Source: Micrococcales bacterium UBA2037 (GTDB lineage Bacteria; Actinomycetota; Actinomycetes; Actinomycetales; Microbacteriaceae). From it: a DNA stretch of 38,037 nucleotides. The stretch lies in assembly GCA_002333405.1 (NCBI GenBank), contig DDBH01000018.1:17324-55360 (forward strand), given 5' to 3'. Below, piece by piece: positions 31,403-38,037 of the stretch. Position numbers and translations under genes: made by a program. How positions within the stretch are numbered: the stretch's first letter is position 1; the number at the start of each line of letters is the position of its first letter. The notes under the pieces are model-generated. The model was not told the DNA's origin. It did not search any database and worked only from the letters and a program-made list of their open reading frames with translations.

Positions 31403-32715
31403 TTGAGTAGGCCCTCGTAATTACGCTGCTGCATCTGAGCACTGATTTGCTTGACAGTGTCCAGACCAACACCAACGATGATCAAGATCGAGGTTCCACC
31501 GAATGGGAAGTTCTGGTTGGTGCCGATGGCGCTAAATGCAACCAGCGGAACCAACGCGATCAAACCAAGGTAAATGGCACCAGGGAAAGTGATTCGGCTG
31601 ATTACGTACTGAAGGTATTCAGTGGTTGGTCGGCCAGCTCTAATTCCAGGGATGAAGCCGCCGTAGCGCTTCATGTTGTCGCTGATCTCCTCTGGGTTCA
31701 GGGTGATAGCAACGTAGAAGTAGGTGAAGCCAACAACCAAAAGGAAGTACATCGCCATGTAAAGCGGGTTGTTACCAGCGGTTAGGTAGGTCGAGATGAA
31801 TGTTACCCAGCCGGCAACCTGACCGGTAGTGGCATCTGGTTGGTTGAACTGTGCAAGCAGTGCTGGCAAGTAGAGCATTGAGGAAGCGAAGATAACCGGG
31901 ATAACACCAGCGGTGTTCACCTTCACCGGAATGTAGGTCGCCTGCCCACCGTAAGCCTTGCGGCCAACCATGCGCTTTGCATACTGCACTGGAATTCTTC
32001 GCTGTGACTGCTCAACTAGAACAACCAGTCCAACAACCAGGAATCCAACAGCCATAACCGCAACGAAGATCTCAATGGTTCTGGTCTGCAGAATCTGCAG
32101 CAGGCTAGCTGGGAAGGTTGAGGCAATCGCAGTAAAGATCAACAGCGACATCCCGTTACCAACACCACGCTCGGTGATTAGCTCACCTAGCCACATGATC
32201 AAGCCGGTTCCGGCAGTCATTGTGATGACCATCAAGCTGATTGATAGCGGACCGGTGTCAACCAAGATTGGAAGAGTACAGTCGGCACCAAACAGGGCTC
32301 CCTGTCTAGCTACCGTAACCAAAGTGGTTGCCTGCAACAGACCAAGAGCAATGGTGAGGTAACGGGTGTACTGAGTAAGCTTTGCCTGCCCTGCAGGGCC
32401 CTCCTTGTGAAGGGTCTCGAAGCGAGGGATCACAACTCGAAGCAACTGGGTGATGATCGATGCCGTGATGTAGGGCATGATTCCCAGAGCAAAGATTGAA
32501 AGCTGGAGCAGCGCCCCACCGGAGAACAGGTTCACCAATTCATAAAGACCAGAGGTCGACTGGCTTTGCGCTAGACACTGTTGAACATTGCTGTAATCAA
32601 CGTTTGGGGCTGGAATGAACGAGCCCAAACGGAAGATTGCAATCATGCTCAGCGTAAACGCCAGCTTGTTTCGCAGATCCGGAGTCCGGAATGCGCGAGC
32701 TATGGCCTTAAACAA
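31399..32715 (-). CDS. secY: Protein translocase subunit SecY
   Basis: A 438-residue polytopic protein with ten membrane helices. FRTPDLRNKLAFTLSMIAIFRLGSFIP is the first, GIMPYITASIITQLL follows the plug region, and the cytoplasmic loop IPVQYAKRMVGRKAYGGQ and YGGFIPGIRAGRPTTEYL are the ribosome-contacting motifs. It forms the Sec channel with SecE and SecG. Translation starts at TTG 32715 with GGGGAG nine bases upstream. It follows rplO by 23 bases and overlaps adk by four. Confidence 0.97.
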   Translation of the reverse strand: MFKAIARAFRTPDLRNKLAFTLSMIAIFRLGSFIPAPNVDYSNVQQCLAQSQSTSGLYELVNLFSGGALLQLSIFALGIMPYITASIITQLLRVVIPRFETLHKEGPAGQAKLTQYTRYLTIALGLLQATTLVTVARQGALFGADCTLPILVDTGPLSISLMVITMTAGTGLIMWLGELITERGVGNGMSLLIFTAIASTFPASLLQILQTRTIEIFVAVMAVGFLVVGLVVLVEQSQRRIPVQYAKRMVGRKAYGGQATYIPVKVNTAGVIPVIFASSMLYLPALLAQFNQPDATTGQVAGWVTFISTYLTAGNNPLYMAMYFLLVVGFTYFYVAITLNPEEISDNMKRYGGFIPGIRAGRPTTEYLQYVISRITFPGAIYLGLIALVPLVAFSAIGTNQNFPFGGTSILIIVGVGLDTVKQISAQMQQRNYEGLLK

Positions 32716-32738
32716 AGTGAACCTACTCCCCTAGATGA

Positions 32739-33476
32739 TTAGGCGTTGATGCTACCGCCGGCAGCTTCAATCTTGGTCTTTGCTGACTCGGAAACCTTGT
32801 CAACACTAACTTCTAGCTTAACCGAGAGCTCACCATTGCCTAGCACCTTGACAGGCTGGTTCTTGCGAACAGCACCCTTGGCAACTAGGTCAGAGATGGT
32901 TACTGCGCCACCCTTTGGATAGAGCTCGGAGAGCTTGTCCAGGTTTACAACCTGGTACTCAACCCGGAATGGGTTCTTGAAACCACGAAGCTTAGGTGTG
33001 CGCATAACAAGGTTCACACCGCCACCTTCAAAGCCCAAGCGAGTTGTCGTACGAGCGCCGGTACCCTTGGTACCTCTACCCGCAGTCTTACCCTTTGAAC
33101 CTTCACCAAGACCCTTACGAGTCTTTTCCTTCTTGGCTCCCTTTGCAGGGCGAAGGTGGTGCAGACGTAGAATCTGAGACTTCTCTCGCTTCTCAGCTGG
33201 CTTCTTTGCAGCAGGCGCCTTAGCGGCAGGCTTAGCGGCAGGCTTAGCGGCAGCCTTAGCTGGTGCCTTCTCTGCAGCTGGCTTAGCAGCAGCTGGCTTA
33301 GCAGCGGCCTTCGCCGGTGCCTTTGCAGCTGGCTTAGCAGCTGGCTTGGCAGCAGCCTTAGCTGGTGCTTTAGCGGCAGCAGGCTTAGCGGCTGGCTTGG
33401 CAGCAGCCTTAGCTGGTGCCTTTGCCGGAGCTTTCGCAGCTGGCTTCTTTGCGACAGGCTTCTTTTCTTCAGCCAT
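32739..33476 (-). CDS. rplO: 50S ribosomal protein L15 with ~100-residue Lys/Ala/Pro-rich N-terminal extension
   Basis: A 245-residue protein, about 100 longer than typical L15. The family domain runs from about residue 102 (ILRLHHLRPAKGAKKEKTRKG, then GEGSKGKTAGRGTKGTGA and PKLRGFKNPFRVEY) to the end. Residues 1-100 are built from Ala, Lys and Pro in units such as AKAPAKAAAKPAAKP, resembling the tail of histone H1. The extension seems to be translated: the ATG overlaps the rpmD stop as TAATG and has GAGGAG at good distance, while no start codon exists at the head of the L15 core. L15 is a late-assembly 50S protein. The tail's role is unknown; nucleic-acid binding is a reasonable guess. Confidence 0.94.
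   Translation of the reverse strand: MAEEKKPVAKKPAAKAPAKAPAKAAAKPAAKPAAAKAPAKAAAKPAAKPAAKAPAKAAAKPAAAKPAAEKAPAKAAAKPAAKPAAKAPAAKKPAEKREKSQILRLHHLRPAKGAKKEKTRKGLGEGSKGKTAGRGTKGTGARTTTRLGFEGGGVNLVMRTPKLRGFKNPFRVEYQVVNLDKLSELYPKGGAVTISDLVAKGAVRKNQPVKVLGNGELSVKLEVSVDKVSESAKTKIEAAGGSINA
33170..33465. repeat. Degenerate tandem repeats coding the L15 head
   Basis: About 300 bases of imperfect repeats built on GCAGCAGCCTTAGCTGGTGC-like and AGCGGCAGGCTTAGCGGC-like units. They encode the Ala/Lys/Pro-rich extension of L15 and are likely to vary in length between strains. Confidence 0.85.
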
Positions 33477-33661
33477 TAGTCGATCTCCTCAACCTTTACG
33501 AGGTGGGCAACGGTGTTTACTAGGCCGCGAACAGACAGGGTGTCTTCGCGAACTACGATGTCACCGATGCGCTTCAGACCCAGGGTGCGAAGTGAATCGC
33601 GCTGGTTCTGCTTGCCACCGTTTGAACTCTTTACTTGGGTAACTTTTAGACGAGCGGCCAT
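33476..33661 (-). CDS. rpmD: 50S ribosomal protein L30
   Basis: A 61-residue L30 from ATG 33661: RLKVTQVKSSNGGKQNQRDSL, then RTLGLKRIGDIVV and RGLVNTVAHLVKVEE cover the whole family. A frame open further upstream would add 24 residues within rpsE with no match. It starts one base after the rpsE stop and overlaps the rplO start as TAATG. Confidence 0.96.
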   Translation of the reverse strand: MAARLKVTQVKSSNGGKQNQRDSLRTLGLKRIGDIVVREDTLSVRGLVNTVAHLVKVEEID

Positions 33662-33662
33662 C

Positions 33663-34343
33663 TTAGGCACCTGCCTTCTCAGTCTCAGCTGGCAATAGAC
33701 GCGCTGGCGCAACTTCAGCCAGGGTCTTGCCACGACGAGCAGCTACATCGCTTGGTTCTTCAAGCTGACGAAGTGCTTCGACGGTTGCGTGAACAATGTT
33801 TAGGGTGTTCGAAGAACCCAGTGACTTGGAAAGCACATCGTGCACTCCGGCACACTCAAGTACGGCACGAACTGGACCACCAGCGATAACACCGGTTCCC
33901 TCAGAAGCTGGACGCAGTAGGACTACGCCGGCAGCTGCTTCACCCTGAACTGGGTGAGGGATGGTCGAACCCGCACGAGGAACGCGGAAGAACTTCTTCT
34001 TCGCATCCTCAACGCCCTTAGCAATCGCTGCAGGAACTTCCTTAGCCTTGCCGTAACCAACACCAACGGTGCCATCGCCATCGCCAACAACAACTAGTGC
34101 TGTGAAGGAGAAACGACGTCCACCCTTGACCACCTTGGAAACACGGTTGATGGTTACAACACGCTCCAGGAACTGGCTCTTGACTTCTTCGCGCTCACGA
34201 CGATCGTTGCGAGGGCCACGCTCACGAGACCCACGACGCTGCTCGCGCTCGCTTGGGTCAACCGTGGTTGTGGTTGCCGCTTCGGTAGTTGCGGTAGTTT
34301 CGGTAGCTTCAGCCACTGGTACTTCCTTCTTCTCTTCGCTCAC
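33663..34343 (-). CDS. rpsE: 30S ribosomal protein S5
   Basis: A 226-residue S5. The double-stranded RNA-binding part starts at about residue 55 (FLERVVTINRVSKVVKGGRRFSF) and continues through VGYGKAKEVPAAIAKG and the C-terminal domain GTGVIAGGPVRAVLECAG. The first ~50 residues are a Thr/Glu-rich stretch followed by a run of Arg/Glu (REQRRGSRERGPRNDRRERE), longer than the ~165-residue norm though such heads occur in actinobacteria. It starts at GTG, overlapping the rplR stop as GTGA. Confidence 0.96.
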   Translation of the reverse strand: MSEEKKEVPVAEATETTATTEAATTTTVDPSEREQRRGSRERGPRNDRREREEVKSQFLERVVTINRVSKVVKGGRRFSFTALVVVGDGDGTVGVGYGKAKEVPAAIAKGVEDAKKKFFRVPRAGSTIPHPVQGEAAAGVVLLRPASEGTGVIAGGPVRAVLECAGVHDVLSKSLGSSNTLNIVHATVEALRQLEEPSDVAARRGKTLAEVAPARLLPAETEKAGA

Positions 34344-34711
34344 AGTGCCAGTCCTTCCTCGCGAGCCGCGGCAGCAATAGCTGCAACACGACCTGCATAG
34401 CGGTTACCGCCGCGGTCAAAGACCACCTCGGTAACACCGGCCTTCTTCGCGCGCTCGGCAATTAGCTTGCCGACCAAAGTTGCCTTATCGGTCTTGGTGC
34501 CATCGTTCTTACGAAGATCCGCTTCCATGGTTGAAGCAGATGCCAAGGTCTGACCCTTGGAATCGTCAACCAACTGCACGAATACGTGACGAGCTGAACG
34601 TGTGACAACTAGGCGAGGGCGAGTTGCGGTGCCCTCGATCTTCTTACGCAGGCGGTCGTGGCGACGGCCACGAGCAGCTGACTTTGACTTGCCTCTAGTA
34701 CCCAGAGCCAT
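34340..34711 (-). CDS. rplR: 50S ribosomal protein L18
   Basis: A 123-residue L18. RRHDRLRKKIEGTATRPRLVV at the N-terminus, SARHVFVQLVDDSKGQTLASAST, and FDRGGNRYAGRVAAIAAAAREEGL at the end are conserved. It binds 5S rRNA with L5. ATG is two bases after the rplF stop. Confidence 0.97.
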   Translation of the reverse strand: MALGTRGKSKSAARGRRHDRLRKKIEGTATRPRLVVTRSARHVFVQLVDDSKGQTLASASTMEADLRKNDGTKTDKATLVGKLIAERAKKAGVTEVVFDRGGNRYAGRVAAIAAAAREEGLAL

Positions 34712-34713
34712 GA

Positions 34714-35250
34714 TTACTTACCAGCCTTTCCAGCCTTGCGACGGACTCGCTCGCCTTCGTAACGAACTCCCTTGCCCTTATAAGGCTCAGGCTTACGTAG
34801 CTTGCGGATGTTTGCGGCCATCTCTCCGACGGCCTGCTTGTCAATTCCTGACACGATGATCTTGGTGTTTCCCTCAACAGCCAGAGAAACTCCAGCTGGT
34901 GGGGTGACGATCACTGGGTGGCTGAAGCCAAGGGAAAGCTCAAGGTCTGAGCCCTTCGCTGCAGCACGGTAACCAGTTCCGACGATCTCAAGGTTCTTGG
35001 TGAACCCTTCTGATACACCTTGAACGTTGTTAGCAATTAGTGAACGCGTTAGGCCGTGAAGTGACTTCGATACAGCCTCGTCGTCTGGACGGCTAACGAT
35101 TACGTTGCCATCCTCCTGCGAAACCTTGATCGGCTCAGACACGGTGATCTTTAGTTCACCCTTTGGACCCTTGACGGCAACGTCCTGGCCGTTGATTTCA
35201 ACGGTTACGCCAGTTGGCAGTGGGATCGGTAGTTTTCCAATTCTCGACAT
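34714..35250 (-). CDS. rplF: 50S ribosomal protein L6
   Basis: A 178-residue L6 of normal length with two similar domains: MSRIGKLPIPLPTGV and VKGPKGEL at the start, and RKPEPYKGKGVRYEGERVRRKAGK at the end. It lies near the factor-binding site of the 50S. ATG is six bases after the rpsH stop. Confidence 0.98.
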   Translation of the reverse strand: MSRIGKLPIPLPTGVTVEINGQDVAVKGPKGELKITVSEPIKVSQEDGNVIVSRPDDEAVSKSLHGLTRSLIANNVQGVSEGFTKNLEIVGTGYRAAAKGSDLELSLGFSHPVIVTPPAGVSLAVEGNTKIIVSGIDKQAVGEMAANIRKLRKPEPYKGKGVRYEGERVRRKAGKAGK

Positions 35251-35256
35251 GTGCGA

Positions 35257-35655
35257 TTACCAGATGTAGGCGAGGACTTCCCCACCCACTCCCTTCTTTG
35301 AAGCCTGGCGGTCTGTTAGCAGACCGCTAGAGGTGGACAAGATTGCAATACCCAAGCCGCCAAGCACCTTTGGTAGCTCGGTGGACTTTGCGTAAACGCG
35401 AAGTCCTGGCTTGGAAACACGCTTGATTCCAGCGATGCTGGACTCGCGGTTTGGGCCGTACTTCAAGTCGATGCTCATGGTCTTGCCGACCTTGGCGTCT
35501 TCTACCTTGAAGGATGCAATGTAACCCTCTGACTTCAAGATTTCAGCGATGGATCCCTTTAGCTTTGAATAGGGAACGCTCATTGAATCGTGATGTGCAG
35601 TATTCGCATTGCGCAGCCGGGTCAGAAAATCTGCTACCGGGTCTGTCATTGTCAT
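35257..35655 (-). CDS. rpsH: 30S ribosomal protein S8
   Basis: A 132-residue S8: DPVADFLTRLRNAN begins the family domain, and LPKVLGGLGIAILSTSSGLLTDRQASKKGVGGEVLAYIW is the C-terminal RNA-binding part. S8 binds 16S helix 21 and in E. coli represses the spc operon. I start at the first of two nearby ATGs (35655, MTMTDPV), six bases after AAGAAGA. S14, which normally precedes S8, is missing: only 70 bases separate this gene from rplE. Confidence 0.97.
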   Translation of the reverse strand: MTMTDPVADFLTRLRNANTAHHDSMSVPYSKLKGSIAEILKSEGYIASFKVEDAKVGKTMSIDLKYGPNRESSIAGIKRVSKPGLRVYAKSTELPKVLGGLGIAILSTSSGLLTDRQASKKGVGGEVLAYIW

Positions 35656-35725
35656 TTGTGTCTTCTTTCTCGGGGCGGTTTCTTTAGCTCTTTACGAGAA
35701 CTAAGGACCTACCTCAATCGGTTAG

Positions 35726-36301
35726 TTAGGCCTGAAACGGGAAACCGAGAGCCTTCAAAAGCGCTCGACCCTCGTCGTCAGTTCTTGCTGAGGTTACAAC
35801 TGTGATGTCCATACCCCGGACGTGGTCAATCTTGTCCTGGTCAATTTCGTGGAACATTGACTGCTCGGATAGACCGAAAGTGTAGTTTCCGTTTCCATCA
35901 AACTGCTTTGGAGACAGTCCACGGAAGTCACGGATACGAGGAAGTGATAGCGATAGCAAGCGGTCTAGGAACTCCCACATGCGGTCACCACGAAGTGTTA
36001 CGTGTGCTCCAATTGGCTGTCCCTCGCGAAGCTTGAACTGCGCGATTGACTTCTTGGCCACGTTAACCTGAGGCTTCTGGCCAGTGATTGCTGTTAGGTC
36101 GCGAATTGCGCCCTCAATCAACTTGCCGTCTTTGGCCGCCTGGCCAACACCCATGTTCACAACGATCTTCTTCAAGCCTGGAACCTGCATAGGGTTTGAG
36201 AACTCAAACTCCTTGGTAAGGCCTGCAACGATTTCAGTCTTGTAGCGAGTCTTTAGACGAGGAGCCATCTTGGCATCTGCCTTCTTAGTTGCGGTTGCCA
36301 T
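35726..36301 (-). CDS. rplE: 50S ribosomal protein L5
   Basis: A 191-residue L5. PRLKTRYKTEIVAGLTKEF, KIVVNMGVGQAAKDGK, and VTLRGDRMWEFLDRLLSLSLPRIRDFRG are standard, ending in ARTDDEGRALLKALGFPF. It binds 5S rRNA and tRNA. A short Ala/Lys head (ATATKKADAK) precedes the core. The ATG overlaps the rplX stop as TAATG. Confidence 0.98.
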   Translation of the reverse strand: MATATKKADAKMAPRLKTRYKTEIVAGLTKEFEFSNPMQVPGLKKIVVNMGVGQAAKDGKLIEGAIRDLTAITGQKPQVNVAKKSIAQFKLREGQPIGAHVTLRGDRMWEFLDRLLSLSLPRIRDFRGLSPKQFDGNGNYTFGLSEQSMFHEIDQDKIDHVRGMDITVVTSARTDDEGRALLKALGFPFQA

Positions 36302-36651
36302 TAGATTTCCTTCCCGCTGGTCTTGGCCACGCGGACCTTCTTGGTCTCACCGTCTTTTGACGTGGTGATCTTGAAACCGACCTTGGAAGGCTTCTTGGTG
36401 CTTGGGTCAACTAGCGCCACATTCGAGATGTGGATTGGTGACTCCTGCTTTTCAATGCCACCGGTCTTGCCGCCACGCTCGGTCTGACCAACACGATTGT
36501 GCTTGGTGACCATGTTGACGCCTTCAACGATGACCTTGTTGGTCTCCTTGATAACGGCTAGGACGTGACCCTGCTTACCGCGGTAGCCACCCTTTTCCTG
36601 CTTGCCGCCGGTGATGACCTCTACTAGGTCACCCTTCTTGATTTTCGCCAT
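36301..36651 (-). CDS. rplX: 50S ribosomal protein L24
   Basis: A 116-residue L24 with the KOW motif (KKGDLVEVITGGKQEKGGYRGKQGHV) and the conserved GVNMVTKHNRVGQTERGGKTGGIEKQESPIHISNVAL stretch. It initiates 50S assembly. It follows rplN by two bases. Confidence 0.97.
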   Translation of the reverse strand: MAKIKKGDLVEVITGGKQEKGGYRGKQGHVLAVIKETNKVIVEGVNMVTKHNRVGQTERGGKTGGIEKQESPIHISNVALVDPSTKKPSKVGFKITTSKDGETKKVRVAKTSGKEI

Positions 36652-36653
36652 GA

Positions 36654-37022
36654 TTAAATAACCTCCGGTGCTAGCGAGATGATCTTCATGAACTTCTTCT
36701 CGCGCAATTCGCGACCAATTGGTCCAAAGATACGAGTTCCGCGTGGTTCGCCGTCTGCCTTGATGATGACAGCCGCGTTCTCGTCAAACTTGATGTAAGA
36801 ACCATCTGCTCGACGCGTTTCCTTTACGGTACGCACGATAACGGCCTTTACTACCTCACCCTTTTTGACATTGGCGCCAGGAATGGCGTCCTTTACCGAG
36901 GCAACAATGGTGTCGCCCAGTCCGGCATAACGGCGGGTTGAGCCACCGAGTACTCGGATTGTCAAGAGCTCCTTGGCGCCCGAGTTATCGGCCACCTTGA
37001 CTCTAGATTCTTGCTGAAGCAC
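36654..37022 (-). CDS. rplN: 50S ribosomal protein L14
   Basis: A 122-residue L14 of exact family length. VKVADNSGAKELLTIRVLGG and DENAAVIIKADGEPRGTRIFGP are diagnostic. The start is GTG 37022 (MLQQESR) with AAGGAG eight bases upstream. A 54-base gap with a hairpin and a run of eight C on the sense strand separates it from rpsQ. Confidence 0.98.
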   Translation of the reverse strand: MLQQESRVKVADNSGAKELLTIRVLGGSTRRYAGLGDTIVASVKDAIPGANVKKGEVVKAVIVRTVKETRRADGSYIKFDENAAVIIKADGEPRGTRIFGPIGRELREKKFMKIISLAPEVI

Positions 37023-37044
37023 TTTATTTCTCCTTGCTTAGTGA

Positions 37045-37076
37045 ATAACGATTCCGACCGTTATCCGCGGGGGGGG
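37045..37076 (-). promoter_or_regulatory. Hairpin and C8 run between rpsQ and rplN
   Basis: Right after the rpsQ stop the minus strand has eight C (37076-37069). It is followed by ATAACG-GTCGGAAT-CGTTAT (37064-37045), a six-pair stem. It could be an RNA processing or pausing site within the operon; it lacks a T-run for termination. Confidence 0.4.
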
Positions 37077-37463
37077 TTACTTCGCCTTTTCGAGAATCTC
37101 GACTAGACGCCAGTTCTTGGTTGCTGCAATCGGACGAGTCTCGTCGATTACAACTAGGTCGCCGATTCCGGCGCTGTTTAGCTCATCGTGAGCCTTAACC
37201 TTCTTGGAAACGCGCATCACCTTGCCGTAAAGCGGGTGCTTCTTGCGGTCCTCAAGTAGTACAACGATGGTCTTGTCCATCTTGTCTGAGACAACATATC
37301 CCTGACGAGACTTGCGCTGACCGCGAGTAACTTCCTTGATTTCCTTAGGTGCGCGTGCGACCTTTGGCTTTGGTGCAGCCTTTGGCTTGGCAGCAGCCTT
37401 TGGTGCAGCCTTGGCTGCTGGCTTAGCGGCAGCTTTCGCTGCTGGCTTCTTCTCGTCTGCCAT
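37077..37463 (-). CDS. rpsQ: 30S ribosomal protein S17 with Lys/Ala/Pro-rich head
   Basis: A 128-residue protein. S17 proper starts at about residue 45 (EVTRGQRKSRQGYVVSDKMDKTIVVLLEDRKKHPLYGK) and ends normally at EILEKAK. The first ~40 residues are Ala, Lys and Pro (KPAAKAAAKPAAKAAPKAAA), the same composition as the head of L15; typical S17 is about 85-95 residues. It binds 16S helix 11. The start is two bases after the rpmC stop. Confidence 0.96.
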   Translation of the reverse strand: MADEKKPAAKAAAKPAAKAAPKAAAKPKAAPKPKVARAPKEIKEVTRGQRKSRQGYVVSDKMDKTIVVLLEDRKKHPLYGKVMRVSKKVKAHDELNSAGIGDLVVIDETRPIAATKNWRLVEILEKAK

Positions 37464-37465
37464 CT

Positions 37466-37768
37466 TTATGCCTCCTCGGCCTTGGCTTCAGCTGTCTTCT
37501 TTGCGGCAGGCTTCTCAGCCTTCGCGGTCTTTGCAGGTGCAGCAACTGGCACTGCACGAATGCCCAGTTCACGCTCACGCATGATGGTGTAAATGCGAGA
37601 GATGTCGCGCTTTACAGCCTTTAGGCGACCGTGGTTGTCAAGCTGACCAGTGGCTGACTGGAAGCGGAGGTTGAACAACTCTTCCTTTGCCTTGCGCAGC
37701 TCTTCTACCAAAACCGATGATTCGATCTTGTCTAGATCGTTTGGAGAAAGGTTTTTTGAACCGATCAT
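37466..37768 (-). CDS. rpmC: 50S ribosomal protein L29 with Ala/Lys/Glu tail
   Basis: A 100-residue L29. Residues about 8-75 are the two-helix family domain, with LRKAKEELFNLRFQSATGQLDNHGRLK and RDISRIYTIMRERELG. The last ~25 residues are Ala/Lys/Glu (AKTAKAEKPAAKKTAEAKAEE), beyond the usual 65-75. L29 sits at the peptide exit tunnel and contacts trigger factor and SRP. The ATG overlaps the rplP stop as TAATG. Confidence 0.95.
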   Translation of the reverse strand: MIGSKNLSPNDLDKIESSVLVEELRKAKEELFNLRFQSATGQLDNHGRLKAVKRDISRIYTIMRERELGIRAVPVAAPAKTAKAEKPAAKKTAEAKAEEA

Positions 37769-38037
37769 TATGCGTCACCTTCTTCACGCTTGATGATGCG
37801 AGCCTTCAGCGGAAGCTTGTGGATCGCACGAGTCATTGCCTCTTTGGCAATTTCCTCTGAAACACCGCTTAGCTCAAAGAGCACGCGGCCAGGCTTTACG
37901 TTAACTACCCACCACTCAGGAGAACCCTTACCGGAACCCATTCGAGTTTCGGCTGGCTTCTTGGTTAGTGAGCGGTCAGGGAACACGTTGATCCAGACTT
38001 TTCCACCACGCTTTATGTGACGGGTCATGGCAATACG
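37768..38037 (-). CDS. rplP: 50S ribosomal protein L16 (C-terminal part, cut by window edge)
   Basis: About 89 residues of L16 continue to the window end: RIAMTRHIKRGGKVWINVFPD, then MGSGKGSPEWWVVNVKPGRVLFEL and the C-terminal AIHKLPLKARIIKRE. The first ~50 residues lie outside. The internal ATG (38028) is MTRHIKR within the known protein, not the true start. L16 lies near the A-site of the peptidyl transferase centre. It precedes rpmC and rpsQ in the S10-type order. Confidence 0.96.
   Translation of the reverse strand, partial: RIAMTRHIKRGGKVWINVFPDRSLTKKPAETRMGSGKGSPEWWVVNVKPGRVLFELSGVSEEIAKEAMTRAIHKLPLKARIIKREEGDA

Noticed and set aside
31958..32362. 134-residue plus-strand ORF opposite secY
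   Set aside because: Complement of a hydrophobic protein gives a long open frame by composition; no start signal or similarity.
1..38037. Mobile elements, prophage, CRISPR or defence genes
   Set aside because: No transposase, integrase, spaced direct repeats or known defence domains occur in any convincing frame; the region reads as conserved core chromosome.

Overview
The window is about 38 kb of densely packed chromosome. The gene content points to an actinobacterium of the Micrococcales, most like the family Microbacteriaceae. Supporting signs are guaB followed by a GuaB3 paralogue and a SURF1 protein, groES with CIRCE boxes beside a THUMP-like methyltransferase, spc/alpha ribosomal clusters without rpsN or rpsD, and many GTG and TTG starts. 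The GC content looks only moderate, roughly half, and gaps are short. Both fit a streamlined freshwater type such as the Luna lineage (Rhodoluna/Aquiluna-like). That placement is inference; there is no 16S here.

Layout. (1) 1-4406, minus strand: a mannitol operon made of a DeoR-type regulator, split PTS components EIIC, EIIB and EIIA, mannitol-1-phosphate dehydrogenase, then HPr and the start of enzyme I. One locus therefore carries both the sugar-specific and the general PTS proteins. (2) 4521-7909, minus: SURF1-like protein, GuaB3 and GuaB. (3) 8100-13686: a branched-chain amino acid type ABC importer with permeases and ATPases livHMGF on plus and the binding lipoprotein livK converging on minus. 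A small glycine-rich membrane ORF, two terminators and a GC-rich structured stretch lie between them. (4) 13937-16525: RarD-type permease, groES with two CIRCE boxes, and a divergent methyltransferase. (5) 16522-22295, minus: a tightly overlapping essential operon glmS-acpS-alr-tsaE-tsaB-rimI/tsaD, in which RimI and TsaD are one polypeptide. (6) 22326-24905: coaA on plus, a NIPSNAP-like ORF and glmM. (7) 24921-38037, minus: rplM-rpsI, truA, and the alpha and spc ribosomal clusters with secY, adk, map, infA, rpmJ and rpoA, running into rplP at the window edge.

Most genes are core housekeeping. The less ordinary signals are gene architectures and regulatory structures: a LivH permease with a secreted beta domain, the RimI-TsaD fusion, low-complexity tails on several ribosomal proteins (above all a ~100-residue Lys/Ala/Pro-rich head on L15), a terminator-like hairpin inside the first codons of truA, tandem CIRCE boxes around the groES promoter, a leader ORF coupled to livK, and paired hairpins before rpoA. 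I found no mobile element, prophage, CRISPR array, rRNA or tRNA gene.
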